Shown piece by piece: positions 1 to 5,739 of a DNA stretch of 5,739 nt (positions are counted from its first letter, which is position 1; each line of letters starts with the position of its first letter). The stretch lies in the NCBI GenBank assembly GCA_024640665.1, contig JAHEEO010000201.1, forward strand, positions 1 through 5,739, written 5' to 3'. Source of the stretch: Rhodospirillales bacterium (GTDB taxonomy: Bacteria > Pseudomonadota > Gammaproteobacteria > Steroidobacterales > Rariloculaceae). The position numbers and the translations under genes were made by a program. Below the pieces are notes generated by a model. The model made no database searches, was not told the DNA's origin, and saw nothing but the letters and a program-made list of their open reading frames with translations.

Positions 1-1077
1 GATAATGGCGCCACCAAGACAGCGATCAGCGTCGTAAAACACGACATATTGGCCTGGTGTCACGGCTCGTTGTGGCTGATCGAACACAACCTCTAATCCA
101 TCTGTGCCCGTCAAGCGCACAGCGCAGGTTTGATCCGGCTGGCGATAGCGGGTTTTCGCGGCACATTTAAAGGTGCCTTGGGAGCCGGCAAGCCGGAGGG
201 GATCGACAAGCCAGTGTGGCTCACTGGCGCGTAAGAAATCGCAATACAGTTTGGCGTGATGCTTGCCTTGAACGACGATGAGAGCATTGTCCTTTACGCG
301 CTTTTCGGCAACGTACCAAGGAGCCTGTTCGTATTCCTGTAAACCGCCGATTTCAAGCCCATGCCGCTGTCCAAGCGTGTAGAACGCAAGCCCGCAATGC
401 GTGCCGATTTCTTGCTCCTGCACAGTCACAATCGGCCCGGGTTGATTGGGCAAATAATGGCTTAGGAATTCGGTGAACGGGCGCTCGCCGATAAAGCAGA
501 TACCGGTGCTGTCCTTTTTGTCCGCCACCCACAGGTTAGCCTCTTTTGCCAAGGTGCGAACTTCGTCCTTCAGATAGTCACCCAACGGAAACGCAACATC
601 GCGAAAGTCGTCGCAATGGACGTGGTGCAAGAAATAGCTTTGATCCTTGTTCTGATCTTTGCCTTTGAGCAGTTGTGGTCCGTCCGCGGTGTTTACTATT
701 CGAGCGTAATGTCCGGTTGCCAATATGTCGCCGCCGAGCCGTTTGGCATATCGGCGGAGCACGCCAAATTTGATTTCTCGATTACAGAGCACATCGGGGT
801 TCGGGGTACGTCCAAGCCGAAGTTCATCGAGGAAGTGGCTGAAAACGGATTGCCGGTATTCGTCGGCAAAATTTACGCGATGCAGCGGGAGTTCCAGCTG
901 TTCGCAAATGCGTTTCGCGTCCTGAAATTCGCGTGCGTTGTCGCAGTAGCCGTCATCTTCCCAATTGGTCATGTGCAGGCATTGCACGTCGTAACCCTGA
1001 TTCCGCATCAGCAATGCGGCGACTGCTGAATCGACGCCACCCGATAGTGCCACGATGACTGTCTGTCGAACGCTCAT
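1..1077 (-). CDS. mnmA: tRNA-specific 2-thiouridylase MnmA (3' end cut by window edge)
   Basis: MnmA puts the sulfur on C2 of wobble uridine 34 in tRNA-Lys, -Glu and -Gln. It adenylates the base with ATP and then transfers a persulfide sulfur supplied through IscS and a relay. Translation gives 359 uninterrupted codons from ATG 1077. The ATP PP-loop SGGVDS is at residues 12-17. The motif GRTPNPDVLCN is at 89-99, with the presumed catalytic Asp95 and Cys98, and ATGHYAR is at 120-126. KDSTGICFIGER (188-199) carries the second catalytic cysteine, Cys194. The last residues seen, CLGGAII, match the end region of E. coli MnmA (368 aa), so roughly ten codons are missing. An in-frame TAA at 1087-1089 lies just upstream of the ATG, which excludes a longer N-terminus. 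No convincing Shine-Dalgarno precedes the start. It follows nudJ by 50 nt on the same strand and is probably its last co-transcribed partner. Identification is secure. Confidence 0.97.
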   Translation of the reverse strand, partial: MSVRQTVIVALSGGVDSAVAALLMRNQGYDVQCLHMTNWEDDGYCDNAREFQDAKRICEQLELPLHRVNFADEYRQSVFSHFLDELRLGRTPNPDVLCNREIKFGVLRRYAKRLGGDILATGHYARIVNTADGPQLLKGKDQNKDQSYFLHHVHCDDFRDVAFPLGDYLKDEVRTLAKEANLWVADKKDSTGICFIGERPFTEFLSHYLPNQPGPIVTVQEQEIGTHCGLAFYTLGQRHGLEIGGLQEYEQAPWYVAEKRVKDNALIVVQGKHHAKLYCDFLRASEPHWLVDPLRLAGSQGTFKCAAKTRYRQPDQTCAVRLTGTDGLEVVFDQPQRAVTPGQYVVFYDADRCLGGAII

Positions 1078-1127
1078 CGGTATAGTTTAACAGGGAAGAA
1101 CGGCAACCAAGCCGGTTCTAGATCGGT
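1078..1127 (-). other. nudJ-mnmA intercistronic gap with small imperfect hairpin
   Basis: These 50 nt separate the nudJ stop from the mnmA start. Bases 1098-1118 can fold into an imperfect stem: GAA plus CGGC pairs with GCCG plus TTC, with one bulged C and a 6-nt loop. There is no U-run after it in the direction of transcription, so it does not look like an intrinsic terminator. It could be an RNA-processing or translation-modulating element, or chance. No good promoter or ribosome-binding site is visible. Confidence 0.2.
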
Positions 1128-1598
1128 TTACGCTATGTTGGCAATCGTGTCGAAGTTGGCGAGGGTCGTCGTTATTGCGTCCAGCGGATAGCTGATACCC
1201 GCCTGATAGTTATCTATGCACTGCATGACCATCGGACTGCGCAGCATGGAACTGCGTTGTTCAAGTGTTGCTCTGGACAGCCAATGCGTGGCAATAATTC
1301 CAGCATCTAGCGTTGGCGTAGACGATGGGGCACGCGACACGCCTGAAAAAGCCAGTCGCAGGTATGTCCGTTTGGGGCGCTGCCAAAGAAAAATGCCAAT
1401 GAGGTCGGTCGGACTAAACTGGTAGCCGGTTTCTTCGAATGTTTCTCGAATGACGGCAGCTTGCAATGACTCGCCGGGCTCAATGTGGCCAGCAGGCTGA
1501 TTGTAGACCCGCCGCTCCCGGACGCGTTCTTCAATAATCAAGAATTTGTCGTCTTGTTCTATTACGGCGGCAACCGTAACGTCGATCGGCACTCCCAT
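1128..1598 (-). CDS. nudJ: Nudix hydrolase, NudJ-type phosphatase
   Basis: This is a 156-residue cytoplasmic Nudix hydrolase. E. coli NudJ (YmfB) removes phosphate from nucleoside tri- and diphosphates and from the thiamine precursor HMP-pyrophosphate and thiamine pyrophosphate; I infer similar chemistry here. Counting from ATG 1598, the Nudix box has Gly37, Glu43, Arg51-Glu52, Glu55-Glu56 and Gly58, the Mg2+-binding helix of the family. NQPAGH just before it (33-38) and the later LRSPMV...YQAGISYPLD region match E. coli NudJ closely by eye, and the length is about the same (153 aa). I chose ATG 1598 over TTG 1604 because an AAGG at 1606-1609 lies 7 nt from the ATG but only 1 nt from the TTG. 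It begins 13 nt after the stop of the upstream orphan gene, and its Shine-Dalgarno lies in that gap, so coupled translation is likely. Next to mnmA, as in E. coli. Confidence 0.9.
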   Translation of the reverse strand: MGVPIDVTVAAVIEQDDKFLIIEERVRERRVYNQPAGHIEPGESLQAAVIRETFEETGYQFSPTDLIGIFLWQRPKRTYLRLAFSGVSRAPSSTPTLDAGIIATHWLSRATLEQRSSMLRSPMVMQCIDNYQAGISYPLDAITTTLANFDTIANIA

Positions 1599-1605
1599 AG
1601 TCAAG

Positions 1606-1609
1606 CCTT
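1606..1609 (-). promoter_or_regulatory. Shine-Dalgarno that sets the nudJ start
   Basis: AAGG on the minus strand, 7 nt before ATG 1598. A TTG two codons upstream (1604) would have only 1 nt of spacing, so the ATG is preferred. The site lies in the 13-nt gap after the preceding gene. Confidence 0.6.
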
Positions 1610-1611
1610 AG

Positions 1612-2130
1612 CTATAGCTGACTGTGGCGCAGTTCGGGCTCCGTAGCACAAGCATGCCAAAGCTCATCGAAACCGTCTAGATAATAGCGCGCTACCGCAG
1701 GTTCGCATGGATCCGACATGCCTTCCCACCGGTCAGAACGCGATCGATAGATAATCGCTTTTTCATCGGCAATAAAAAATGCATCCTGGCGCTCGCCTAG
1801 TTCAGGACGTAAATTTCGAAATTCGATATAGGTATTGAGCCGGCGGGCCATCGAGACGAAATTGTTGCCGCTCTTCAGCGTTCTCGACGGCTGCGTGATC
1901 AATACGCGGACGCGGGCAAAACCTCGCGCCAGAATGAAGCGTTTTAGCGCTTCCAGAAATTCTTCTTGATCGTATACGGCGGGTTCTAAGTCTGGCGTAA
2001 GAATGGCCAATGCCTTGTCGGCATTTAGCGTTGCCTGAATAACCGCTGCCTTAATCTCGGCCTGACTAGAAAGTATTTGGCGCTGACTGCTGGCTTTTGT
2101 TGTTTTTGCCGGTTGACTCATAACTTCCAT
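1612..2130 (-). CDS. uncharacterised DUF7931-like (PLD-like fold) protein
   Basis: This 172-residue soluble protein of unknown function has no signal peptide or membrane segment. Residues 1-20 are a polar Lys/Ser/Thr/Gln-rich leader. Residues 41-98 hold LAILTPDLEPAVYD, a helix, RVRVLITQPSRTL and ARRL. Residues 116-140 hold DAFFIADEKAIIYR and SDRWEG, and the C-terminus has FDELWHACATEPELRHSQL. From memory this pattern matches an uncharacterised family, DUF7931, found alone or behind a GNAT acetyltransferase domain. The strand-helix layout and the FFIADEKAIIYR strand resemble half of a phospholipase D-like fold, but the catalytic HxK motif is absent, so enzyme activity is doubtful. Two starts are possible: ATG 2130, with an in-frame TAG two codons upstream, and ATG 2121, preceded by GGAAG only 2 nt away. 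It lies between purB and nudJ, where a role linked to purine or tRNA metabolism is only a guess. The reading frame is secure; the function is not known. Confidence 0.8.
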   Translation of the reverse strand: MEVMSQPAKTTKASSQRQILSSQAEIKAAVIQATLNADKALAILTPDLEPAVYDQEEFLEALKRFILARGFARVRVLITQPSRTLKSGNNFVSMARRLNTYIEFRNLRPELGERQDAFFIADEKAIIYRSRSDRWEGMSDPCEPAVARYYLDGFDELWHACATEPELRHSQL

Positions 2131-2247
2131 AGTCTAGCTACGAGCGGCTGCGGCGCTGTGCCCTACTTCACGTTTTATATGGCGTGGGGTATTTCGCCGG
2201 GTATCGGCCACTGCGCCCCTGCGTTGGCTCGACTGCGAATTCGGTCG
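2131..2247 (-). other. purB to orphan-gene intergenic stretch
   Basis: These 117 nt are the widest gap in the minus-strand cluster. A TATAAA-like hexamer is visible on the minus strand, but there is no acceptable -35 box at 16-18 nt (the hexamer 17 nt away is ACCCGG). No strong hairpin with a U-run follows the purB stop. Read-through from purB is therefore plausible, though a separate start for the three downstream genes is not excluded. Confidence 0.3.
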
Positions 2248-3618
2248 TTACACGTCGCGTGCAAGCTTTTCGGCCAGGCCGATGTAGGCGGCAGGGGTGA
2301 GCTTCAATAATCGCTGTTTCTCGTGCTCGGGCAGTGAGCTGGCACCTATAAAGTCACGCAATATGGCTTGTGTAATGGCGCGACCGCGTGTCAGCGCCTT
2401 GAGCTGTTCATATGCGTCCGCCACACCATGCGCTCTCATAACGGTTTGAATGGCCTCGGCCAATACTTCCCAGGCCGGGTCGAGGTCGGCCGCTATTTTC
2501 TCGGCATCCGCATCCAGCTTGCCGAGACCACGATCTGCCGAGAGCAGAGCGACAAAACTGTGGCCGATGCCCACACCCATGCTCCGCAGGACGGTCGAAT
2601 CCGTCAGGTCTCTTTGCCAGCGCGATACTGGCAGTTTTCCGGCGAGGTGCCCCAGTACGGCGTTGGCCAGGCCCAGGTTGCCTTCTGCATTCTCGAAATC
2701 TATCGGATTCACTTTGTGCGGCATGGTTGATGAGCCTACCTCGCCCTCGACAGGCCGAGAACGAAAGTATCCGAGACTGACGTAACCCCAGGTGTCTCTG
2801 CAGAAGTCGAGCAAGACCGTATTGAAGCGCTGCAGTGCCTGCGCATATTCGGCAATCCAGTCATGCGGCTCGATTTGTGTCGTATATGGCTGGTTCGAGA
2901 GACCCAAGGATTTAATAAATGCGTTGCTCAGCGCTGGCCAGTCGGTATCGGGATATGCGACGACATGCGCATTGAAATTGCCGACGGCGCCGTTGAGCTT
3001 GCCGAAAATTTCGACCTGCTCGAAGCGGGCGATTTGCTGCTCGAGCCGGGCTACGAAATTGGCCAGTTCTTTGCCCAACGTAGTTGGAGATGCAGTTTGC
3101 CCATGCGTTCGCGACAACATGGGTTGATCCGCCAGCCGATTCGCTCTGACGCGTAATTCGTTAACAAAGTTGCGCATCTGCGGCAGTAAGACGCGTTGCC
3201 GAACATCCCGCAACATGAGGGCATAGGCCAGATTATTTATATCTTCGGAGGTGCATGCAAAGTGAATGAACGCGGCCAGGTTTTCTGCGGCGCTGGTCAA
3301 GCCCTCGGTCTTGTCGCGAATGAAATACTCAACCGCCTTCACATCATGGTTGGTGATTTGCTCATGCGCCTTGACCTGTTTCGCATCCTCGGTGGAGAAG
3401 TTGTCTACCAAAGCGTTGAGCACGTCTTTTACCGGGCCGGGCAACATGTTCAAGTCGGTGATGCTGGGTTCGTCGGCAAGGTGCTGCAACCAGCGGACTT
3501 CGATCATGACGCGATAGCGGATCAGTGCGTATTCAGAGAGAAATCGGCGCAGTGGTGCAGCCTTGTCGGCATAGCGACCATCCAGCGGCGAGAGAGCGGT
3601 AATCGGCGATATTTCCAC
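2248..3618 (-). CDS. purB: adenylosuccinate lyase PurB (E. coli type)
   Basis: PurB catalyses two fumarate-releasing steps of purine synthesis: SAICAR to AICAR, and adenylosuccinate to AMP. It is a cytoplasmic homotetramer whose active sites combine three subunits. From GTG 3618 the protein is 456 residues, exactly the E. coli length, and begins VEISPITALSPLDGRY against E. coli MELSSLTAVSPVDGRY. Conserved blocks are TNHDVKAVEYF (89-99), TSEDINN (123-129), SRTHGQ (169-174) with the presumed general-acid His172, and the superfamily signature GSSTMPHKVNP (295-305) with catalytic-loop serines 296/297. KLPVSRWQRDLTDSTVLR and the tail LTPAAYIG fit the long form with the ASL C-terminal domain. The frame is open back to a GTG at 3666, but that lies upstream of the likely promoter -10 box and adds 16 residues the family lacks. 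No clear Shine-Dalgarno precedes GTG 3618. It is first gene of the minus-strand cluster, divergent from fumC. Confidence 0.96.
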   Translation of the reverse strand: MEISPITALSPLDGRYADKAAPLRRFLSEYALIRYRVMIEVRWLQHLADEPSITDLNMLPGPVKDVLNALVDNFSTEDAKQVKAHEQITNHDVKAVEYFIRDKTEGLTSAAENLAAFIHFACTSEDINNLAYALMLRDVRQRVLLPQMRNFVNELRVRANRLADQPMLSRTHGQTASPTTLGKELANFVARLEQQIARFEQVEIFGKLNGAVGNFNAHVVAYPDTDWPALSNAFIKSLGLSNQPYTTQIEPHDWIAEYAQALQRFNTVLLDFCRDTWGYVSLGYFRSRPVEGEVGSSTMPHKVNPIDFENAEGNLGLANAVLGHLAGKLPVSRWQRDLTDSTVLRSMGVGIGHSFVALLSADRGLGKLDADAEKIAADLDPAWEVLAEAIQTVMRAHGVADAYEQLKALTRGRAITQAILRDFIGASSLPEHEKQRLLKLTPAAYIGLAEKLARDV

Positions 3619-3639
3619 GGCAAATAGTCGGTCTATACA
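3612..3639 (+). promoter_or_regulatory. weak candidate promoter for fumC-nudL
   Basis: TTTCCA (3612-3617) and TATACA (3634-3639) on the plus strand are 16 nt apart, each with 4 of 6 consensus matches. A start near 3646 would give fumC a leader of about 50 nt. The -35 box covers the purB start codon, so the two transcripts would briefly overlap. This is the best candidate I found in the divergent region, but such matches are common by chance. Confidence 0.2.
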
Positions 3640-3657
3640 ACGCAACAAGGAGTGCGC

Positions 3658-3688
3658 ATCATACACGGTTGACCTACGAAACTATCAA
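3658..3688 (-). promoter_or_regulatory. candidate sigma70 promoter for purB
   Basis: On the minus strand, TTGATA (3683-3688, 5 of 6 to the -35 consensus) is followed after 19 nt by TATGAT (3658-3663, 5 of 6 to the -10 consensus). The spacer is 2 nt longer than ideal. The predicted transcript start is near 3651, about 33 nt before GTG 3618, which would exclude the upstream GTG at 3666. The -35 box overlaps the fumC Shine-Dalgarno on the other strand. A consensus match by eye only. Confidence 0.4.
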
Positions 3689-3692
3689 GGAG
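3687..3692 (+). promoter_or_regulatory. fumC Shine-Dalgarno
   Basis: AAGGAG lies 5 nt before ATG 3698, a near-perfect ribosome-binding site that fixes the fumC start. It shares bases with the predicted purB -35 box on the opposite strand. Confidence 0.8.
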
Positions 3693-3697
3693 CGACG

Positions 3698-5083
3698 ATG
3701 TCCGGCGAGCAACGAATTGAACGGGACAGCATGGGCGAATTGGCCGTACCCGCGGACGCACTGTGGGCAGCGCAGACACAACGCGCCGTCAATAATTTCC
3801 CGATTAGCGGTTTGGCGATGCCGCCGGCCTTCATTCGCTCACTGGGCCTCGTCAAATGGGCGGCCGCAAAGGCCAATGCCGATCTTGGGCTGCTGGATGC
3901 CGATATTGCCGACGCGATCGCATCGGCAGCCGAAGAAATCATCGCTGGCGAACACGTCGAGCAGTTTCCGGTCGACGTGTTCCAAACAGGCTCTGGGACC
4001 AGTTCCAATATGAACTGCAATGAGGTCATCGCCAATATTGCCAGCGGCAAGCTGGGGCGGCCAGTGCATCCGAACGACCACGTGAATATGGGTCAGAGCA
4101 GCAACGATGTCATTCCGACGGCCATTCACGTCAGTGCTGCCATGTCCGTAGTCGAGTCGCTGCTGCCGGCGCTCGACCATCTGGCCGGCGCCATCGAAAC
4201 CAAGGCAGCGGCTTTGGCGAGCTCGGTCAAGACGGGACGCACGCATCTAATGGATGCGATGCCGATCCGATTCGATCAGGAACTCGGCGGCTGGGCAACC
4301 CAGATTCGCAGTAATTTTCAGCGAATCGCCGGCGTGATGGGCCGGTTGTCGGGCCTGGCGCAGGGCGGGACGGCCGTGGGCACGGGCATCAATGCCCATC
4401 CCGAATTCGGCGTCAGGTTTGCCGCTGCCTTAGCCCAGCGCACCGGTATCGCGTTTCGGCCTGCCGACAGCTACTTCGAGGCATTGAGCTCGCAAGACAC
4501 GGCTGTCGAACTATCAGGTCAGCTGAAGACGACGGCGGTCAGCCTGATGAAAATCGCCAACGACTTACGCTGGATGAACAGCGGCCCTTTGGCGGGTTTA
4601 GGCGAAATTGCGCTGCCGGCGCTGCAGCCCGGCAGCAGCATCATGCCTGGTAAGGTCAATCCGGTCATTCCAGAGGCGGTTGCAATGGTTGCGGCACAGG
4701 TCATCGGGAACGACGCGACGATCACGGTGGCGGGTCAATCAGGCAATTTCCAGCTCAACGTCATGTTGCCGGTTGTCGCTTATAACTTGCTGCAAAGTCT
4801 CGAACTTTTGGCGAACGCATCGCGCTGTCTTGCCGATTCGGCGATTGCCGGCTTTACCGTCAATGCAGACCGCCTCGCCGACGCGCTCGAGCGCAACCCG
4901 ATTCTGGTCACGGCGTTGAATCCGGTGATCGGCTATGAAAAGGGCGCGGCAGTCGCCAAGCGGGCCTACAAAGAAGGTCGACCGATCCTGGAGGTTGCTG
5001 CTGCAGAAACCGAGCTGAGCGATGCGGAACTAAGGCGCCTGTTGGATCCGACCGAGCTGACGCGCGGGGGTATCAAGGAATAA
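3698..5083 (+). CDS. fumC: class II fumarate hydratase (fumarase C)
   Basis: FumC reversibly hydrates fumarate to L-malate in the TCA cycle. It is the iron-free, oxygen-stable class of fumarase and a cytoplasmic homotetramer. The protein has 461 residues (E. coli 467). Visible are DSMG near the N-terminus (10-13), QTGSGTSSNMN (96-106), HPNDHVN with the B-site His124, Asn126 and Asp127, QSSND (133-137), and GRTH (180-183) with the Thr-His pair of the active site. The signature loop GSSIMPGKVNP (312-322) carries catalytic Ser313, with Lys319, Asn321 and Glu326. GNFQLNVMLP and LVTALNPVIGY follow in the C-terminal part. Aspartate ammonia-lyase is a close relative, but QTGSGT, GQSGNFQLNV and the short C-terminus favour fumarase. 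The VIPE after the signature resembles the Pseudomonas FumC1 and mycobacterial subgroup more than E. coli FumC. The start has an excellent ribosome-binding site, and nudL follows after 3 nt in the same transcript. Confidence 0.95.
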   Translation: MSGEQRIERDSMGELAVPADALWAAQTQRAVNNFPISGLAMPPAFIRSLGLVKWAAAKANADLGLLDADIADAIASAAEEIIAGEHVEQFPVDVFQTGSGTSSNMNCNEVIANIASGKLGRPVHPNDHVNMGQSSNDVIPTAIHVSAAMSVVESLLPALDHLAGAIETKAAALASSVKTGRTHLMDAMPIRFDQELGGWATQIRSNFQRIAGVMGRLSGLAQGGTAVGTGINAHPEFGVRFAAALAQRTGIAFRPADSYFEALSSQDTAVELSGQLKTTAVSLMKIANDLRWMNSGPLAGLGEIALPALQPGSSIMPGKVNPVIPEAVAMVAAQVIGNDATITVAGQSGNFQLNVMLPVVAYNLLQSLELLANASRCLADSAIAGFTVNADRLADALERNPILVTALNPVIGYEKGAAVAKRAYKEGRPILEVAAAETELSDAELRRLLDPTELTRGGIKE

Positions 5084-5086
5084 CCG

Positions 5087-5704
5087 ATGCGGCGTGAATT
5101 TGAGGCGCGGTTGCGGTCATATGTGCCTGCCTCTGAGCCGCTGGAAGCGCTTAGGCCCTTTATTATCGGCGCGGTCTCGCCGGAGCTGCAACGCCGCCTA
5201 AACCAGCCGGTCGCCCGAGCAGCGGTGCTGATCGGCTTGCAGGAGCAGTCCGGCGAATGGTCGGTTGTCATGACGCAGCGGGCCGAGCACCTCCAGAACC
5301 ATCCGGGACAGGTGGCGTTTCCAGGTGGCAGAATCGAGGTGGCCGATCCCAGCATCGCGGCCGCAGCGCTGCGGGAAGCCCATGAAGAAATTGGGCTTAC
5401 TCCCGCGGATGTTGAGGTCGTTGCCCAGATCGATGACCACATTACCGGCACCGGCTTCATCGTGACACCGATTGTTGGCTTCGTCGCCGCCGAATTCGTG
5501 CCGGTCGCAAACGCGGATGAAGTGGCTGCCGTGTTTAACGTGCCGCTGCGGGCAATTCTCGATGAGTCGCTGCTCAAGCCAGTCGAGCGCGACAGATTCG
5601 GCACCCGGTTTATCAATTATGAATTACAGCACCAGCAGCATCTTATCTGGGGTGCAACGGCAGCAATGCTTGCCACACTAAGAAAAATATATTATGAAAC
5701 ATGA
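5087..5704 (+). CDS. nudL: CoA pyrophosphatase, NudL-type Nudix hydrolase
   Basis: This 205-residue protein has the length and motif layout of NudL (YeaB) Nudix hydrolases, which are thought to cleave CoA and its derivatives to 3',5'-ADP and 4'-phosphopantetheine. The subfamily's CoA motif appears as MTQRAEHLQNHPGQVAFPGG (62-81). The Nudix helix ALREAHEEIGL (94-104) has Arg96, Glu97, Glu100 and Glu101. The first Glu of the general Nudix pattern is replaced, as in E. coli NudL, where the same GG...D.S..AAALREA spacing occurs. IWGATA (187-192) near the end is typical of the family. AAGGA at 5075-5079, inside the end of fumC and 7 nt before ATG 5087, supports the start and coupled translation. 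The functional link to fumarase is not obvious. The last seven codons (RKIYYET) lie in abruptly AT-rich DNA, so the extreme C-terminus may differ from relatives. Substrate is inferred from the family. Confidence 0.92.
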   Translation: MRREFEARLRSYVPASEPLEALRPFIIGAVSPELQRRLNQPVARAAVLIGLQEQSGEWSVVMTQRAEHLQNHPGQVAFPGGRIEVADPSIAAAALREAHEEIGLTPADVEVVAQIDDHITGTGFIVTPIVGFVAAEFVPVANADEVAAVFNVPLRAILDESLLKPVERDRFGTRFINYELQHQQHLIWGATAAMLATLRKIYYET

Positions 5705-5739
5705 TAATAAAGGTAATATCTCGAAATTACTTGAAATAA
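5694..5739 (+). CDS. start of an unidentified reading frame, cut by window edge
   Basis: ATG 5694 overlaps the last 11 nt of nudL in another frame and stays open for 15 codons, MKHDNKGNISKLLEI, to the window end. The Lys/Asn/Ile-rich peptide and very AT-rich DNA differ from every other gene here. Only a weak purine run (AAGAAAAA, 5680-5687) precedes it. It may be the next gene of the fumC-nudL transcript, the start of a foreign AT-rich segment, or a chance frame. Too short to identify. Confidence 0.35.
   Translation, partial: MKHDNKGNISKLLEI

Noticed and set aside
616..1029. Plus-strand open frame of 137 codons
   Set aside because: It is antisense to the mnmA core, whose PP-loop and catalytic cysteine motifs are all intact on the minus strand. 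No family resemblance and no ribosome-binding site.
1078..1110. Separate promoter for mnmA (TTGGTT and TAAACT on the minus strand)
   Set aside because: Spacing is 15 nt with 3 and 4 consensus matches, and transcription would begin almost at the start codon.
1098..1118. Intrinsic terminator between nudJ and mnmA
   Set aside because: The stem is short with a bulge, and no U-run follows in the direction of transcription.
1446..1448. Thr instead of a hydrophobic residue in the NudJ Nudix helix (RETFEE)
   Set aside because: RET-type helices are, as I recall, common in NudJ-like proteins of non-enteric Gammaproteobacteria, so it is not a defect.
3196..3627. Plus-strand frames opposite purB, including 2368-2785 and 2792-3156
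   Set aside because: All are antisense to conserved PurB sequence, with no recognisable domain.
3839..4246. Minus-strand open frame of 135 codons
   Set aside because: Antisense to the conserved N-terminal half of FumC, with no recognisable domain.
3698..5083. Aspartate ammonia-lyase as the identity of the plus-strand lyase
   Set aside because: QTGSGT instead of the aspartase QGGAGT, the GNFQLNV block and the short C-terminus fit class II fumarase better.
4966..5616. Minus-strand open frame of 216 codons
   Set aside because: It lies opposite fumC and nudL, both well identified. Its Ser/Arg/Thr-rich translation is typical of an antisense frame in GC-rich coding DNA.
5670..5698. Promoter at the nudL end (TTGCCA and TATGAA)
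   Set aside because: The -10 match is only 4 of 6, and AT-rich DNA here gives many chance hits in several registers.

Overview
The window is ordinary chromosomal housekeeping DNA. It most likely comes from a non-enteric gammaproteobacterium of moderately high GC content. Three things point that way: an E. coli-length PurB (456 residues from the start I chose), a NudJ-type Nudix gene beside mnmA, and a small uncharacterised protein I recall from Gammaproteobacteria such as Xanthomonas. I cannot name the genus. Every long gene reads through without an internal stop or frameshift.

The left two thirds (1-3618) is a minus-strand cluster. In transcription order it is purB (adenylosuccinate lyase), an orphan DUF7931/PLD-like protein, nudJ (Nudix phosphatase) and mnmA (tRNA 2-thiouridylase). 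The last is cut by the left edge only about ten codons before its expected end. Gaps are 117, 13 and 50 nt, so nudJ is tightly coupled to the gene before it. E. coli has the related order nudJ-mnmA-hflD-purB; here the order is rearranged, no hflD is seen, and the orphan gene sits next to purB.

The right third (3698-5704) is a plus-strand pair, fumC (class II fumarase) and nudL (CoA-type Nudix pyrophosphatase), separated by 3 nt and each with a clear Shine-Dalgarno sequence. purB and fumC diverge from a 79-nt region that holds a fairly good sigma70-like promoter for purB and a much weaker candidate for fumC. The two encode members of the same lyase superfamily and are linked by fumarate, which PurB releases and FumC hydrates to malate.

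At the right edge the composition changes abruptly. Bases 5681-5739 are 19% GC (11 of 59), against 52% in the 40 bases before. The change begins in the last codons of nudL, and a new reading frame starting at 5694 overlaps the nudL end and runs out of the window. This break, and the orphan protein in the purB-mnmA cluster, are the places most worth following up. I saw no CRISPR array, RNA gene, insertion sequence or recognisable new multi-gene system.
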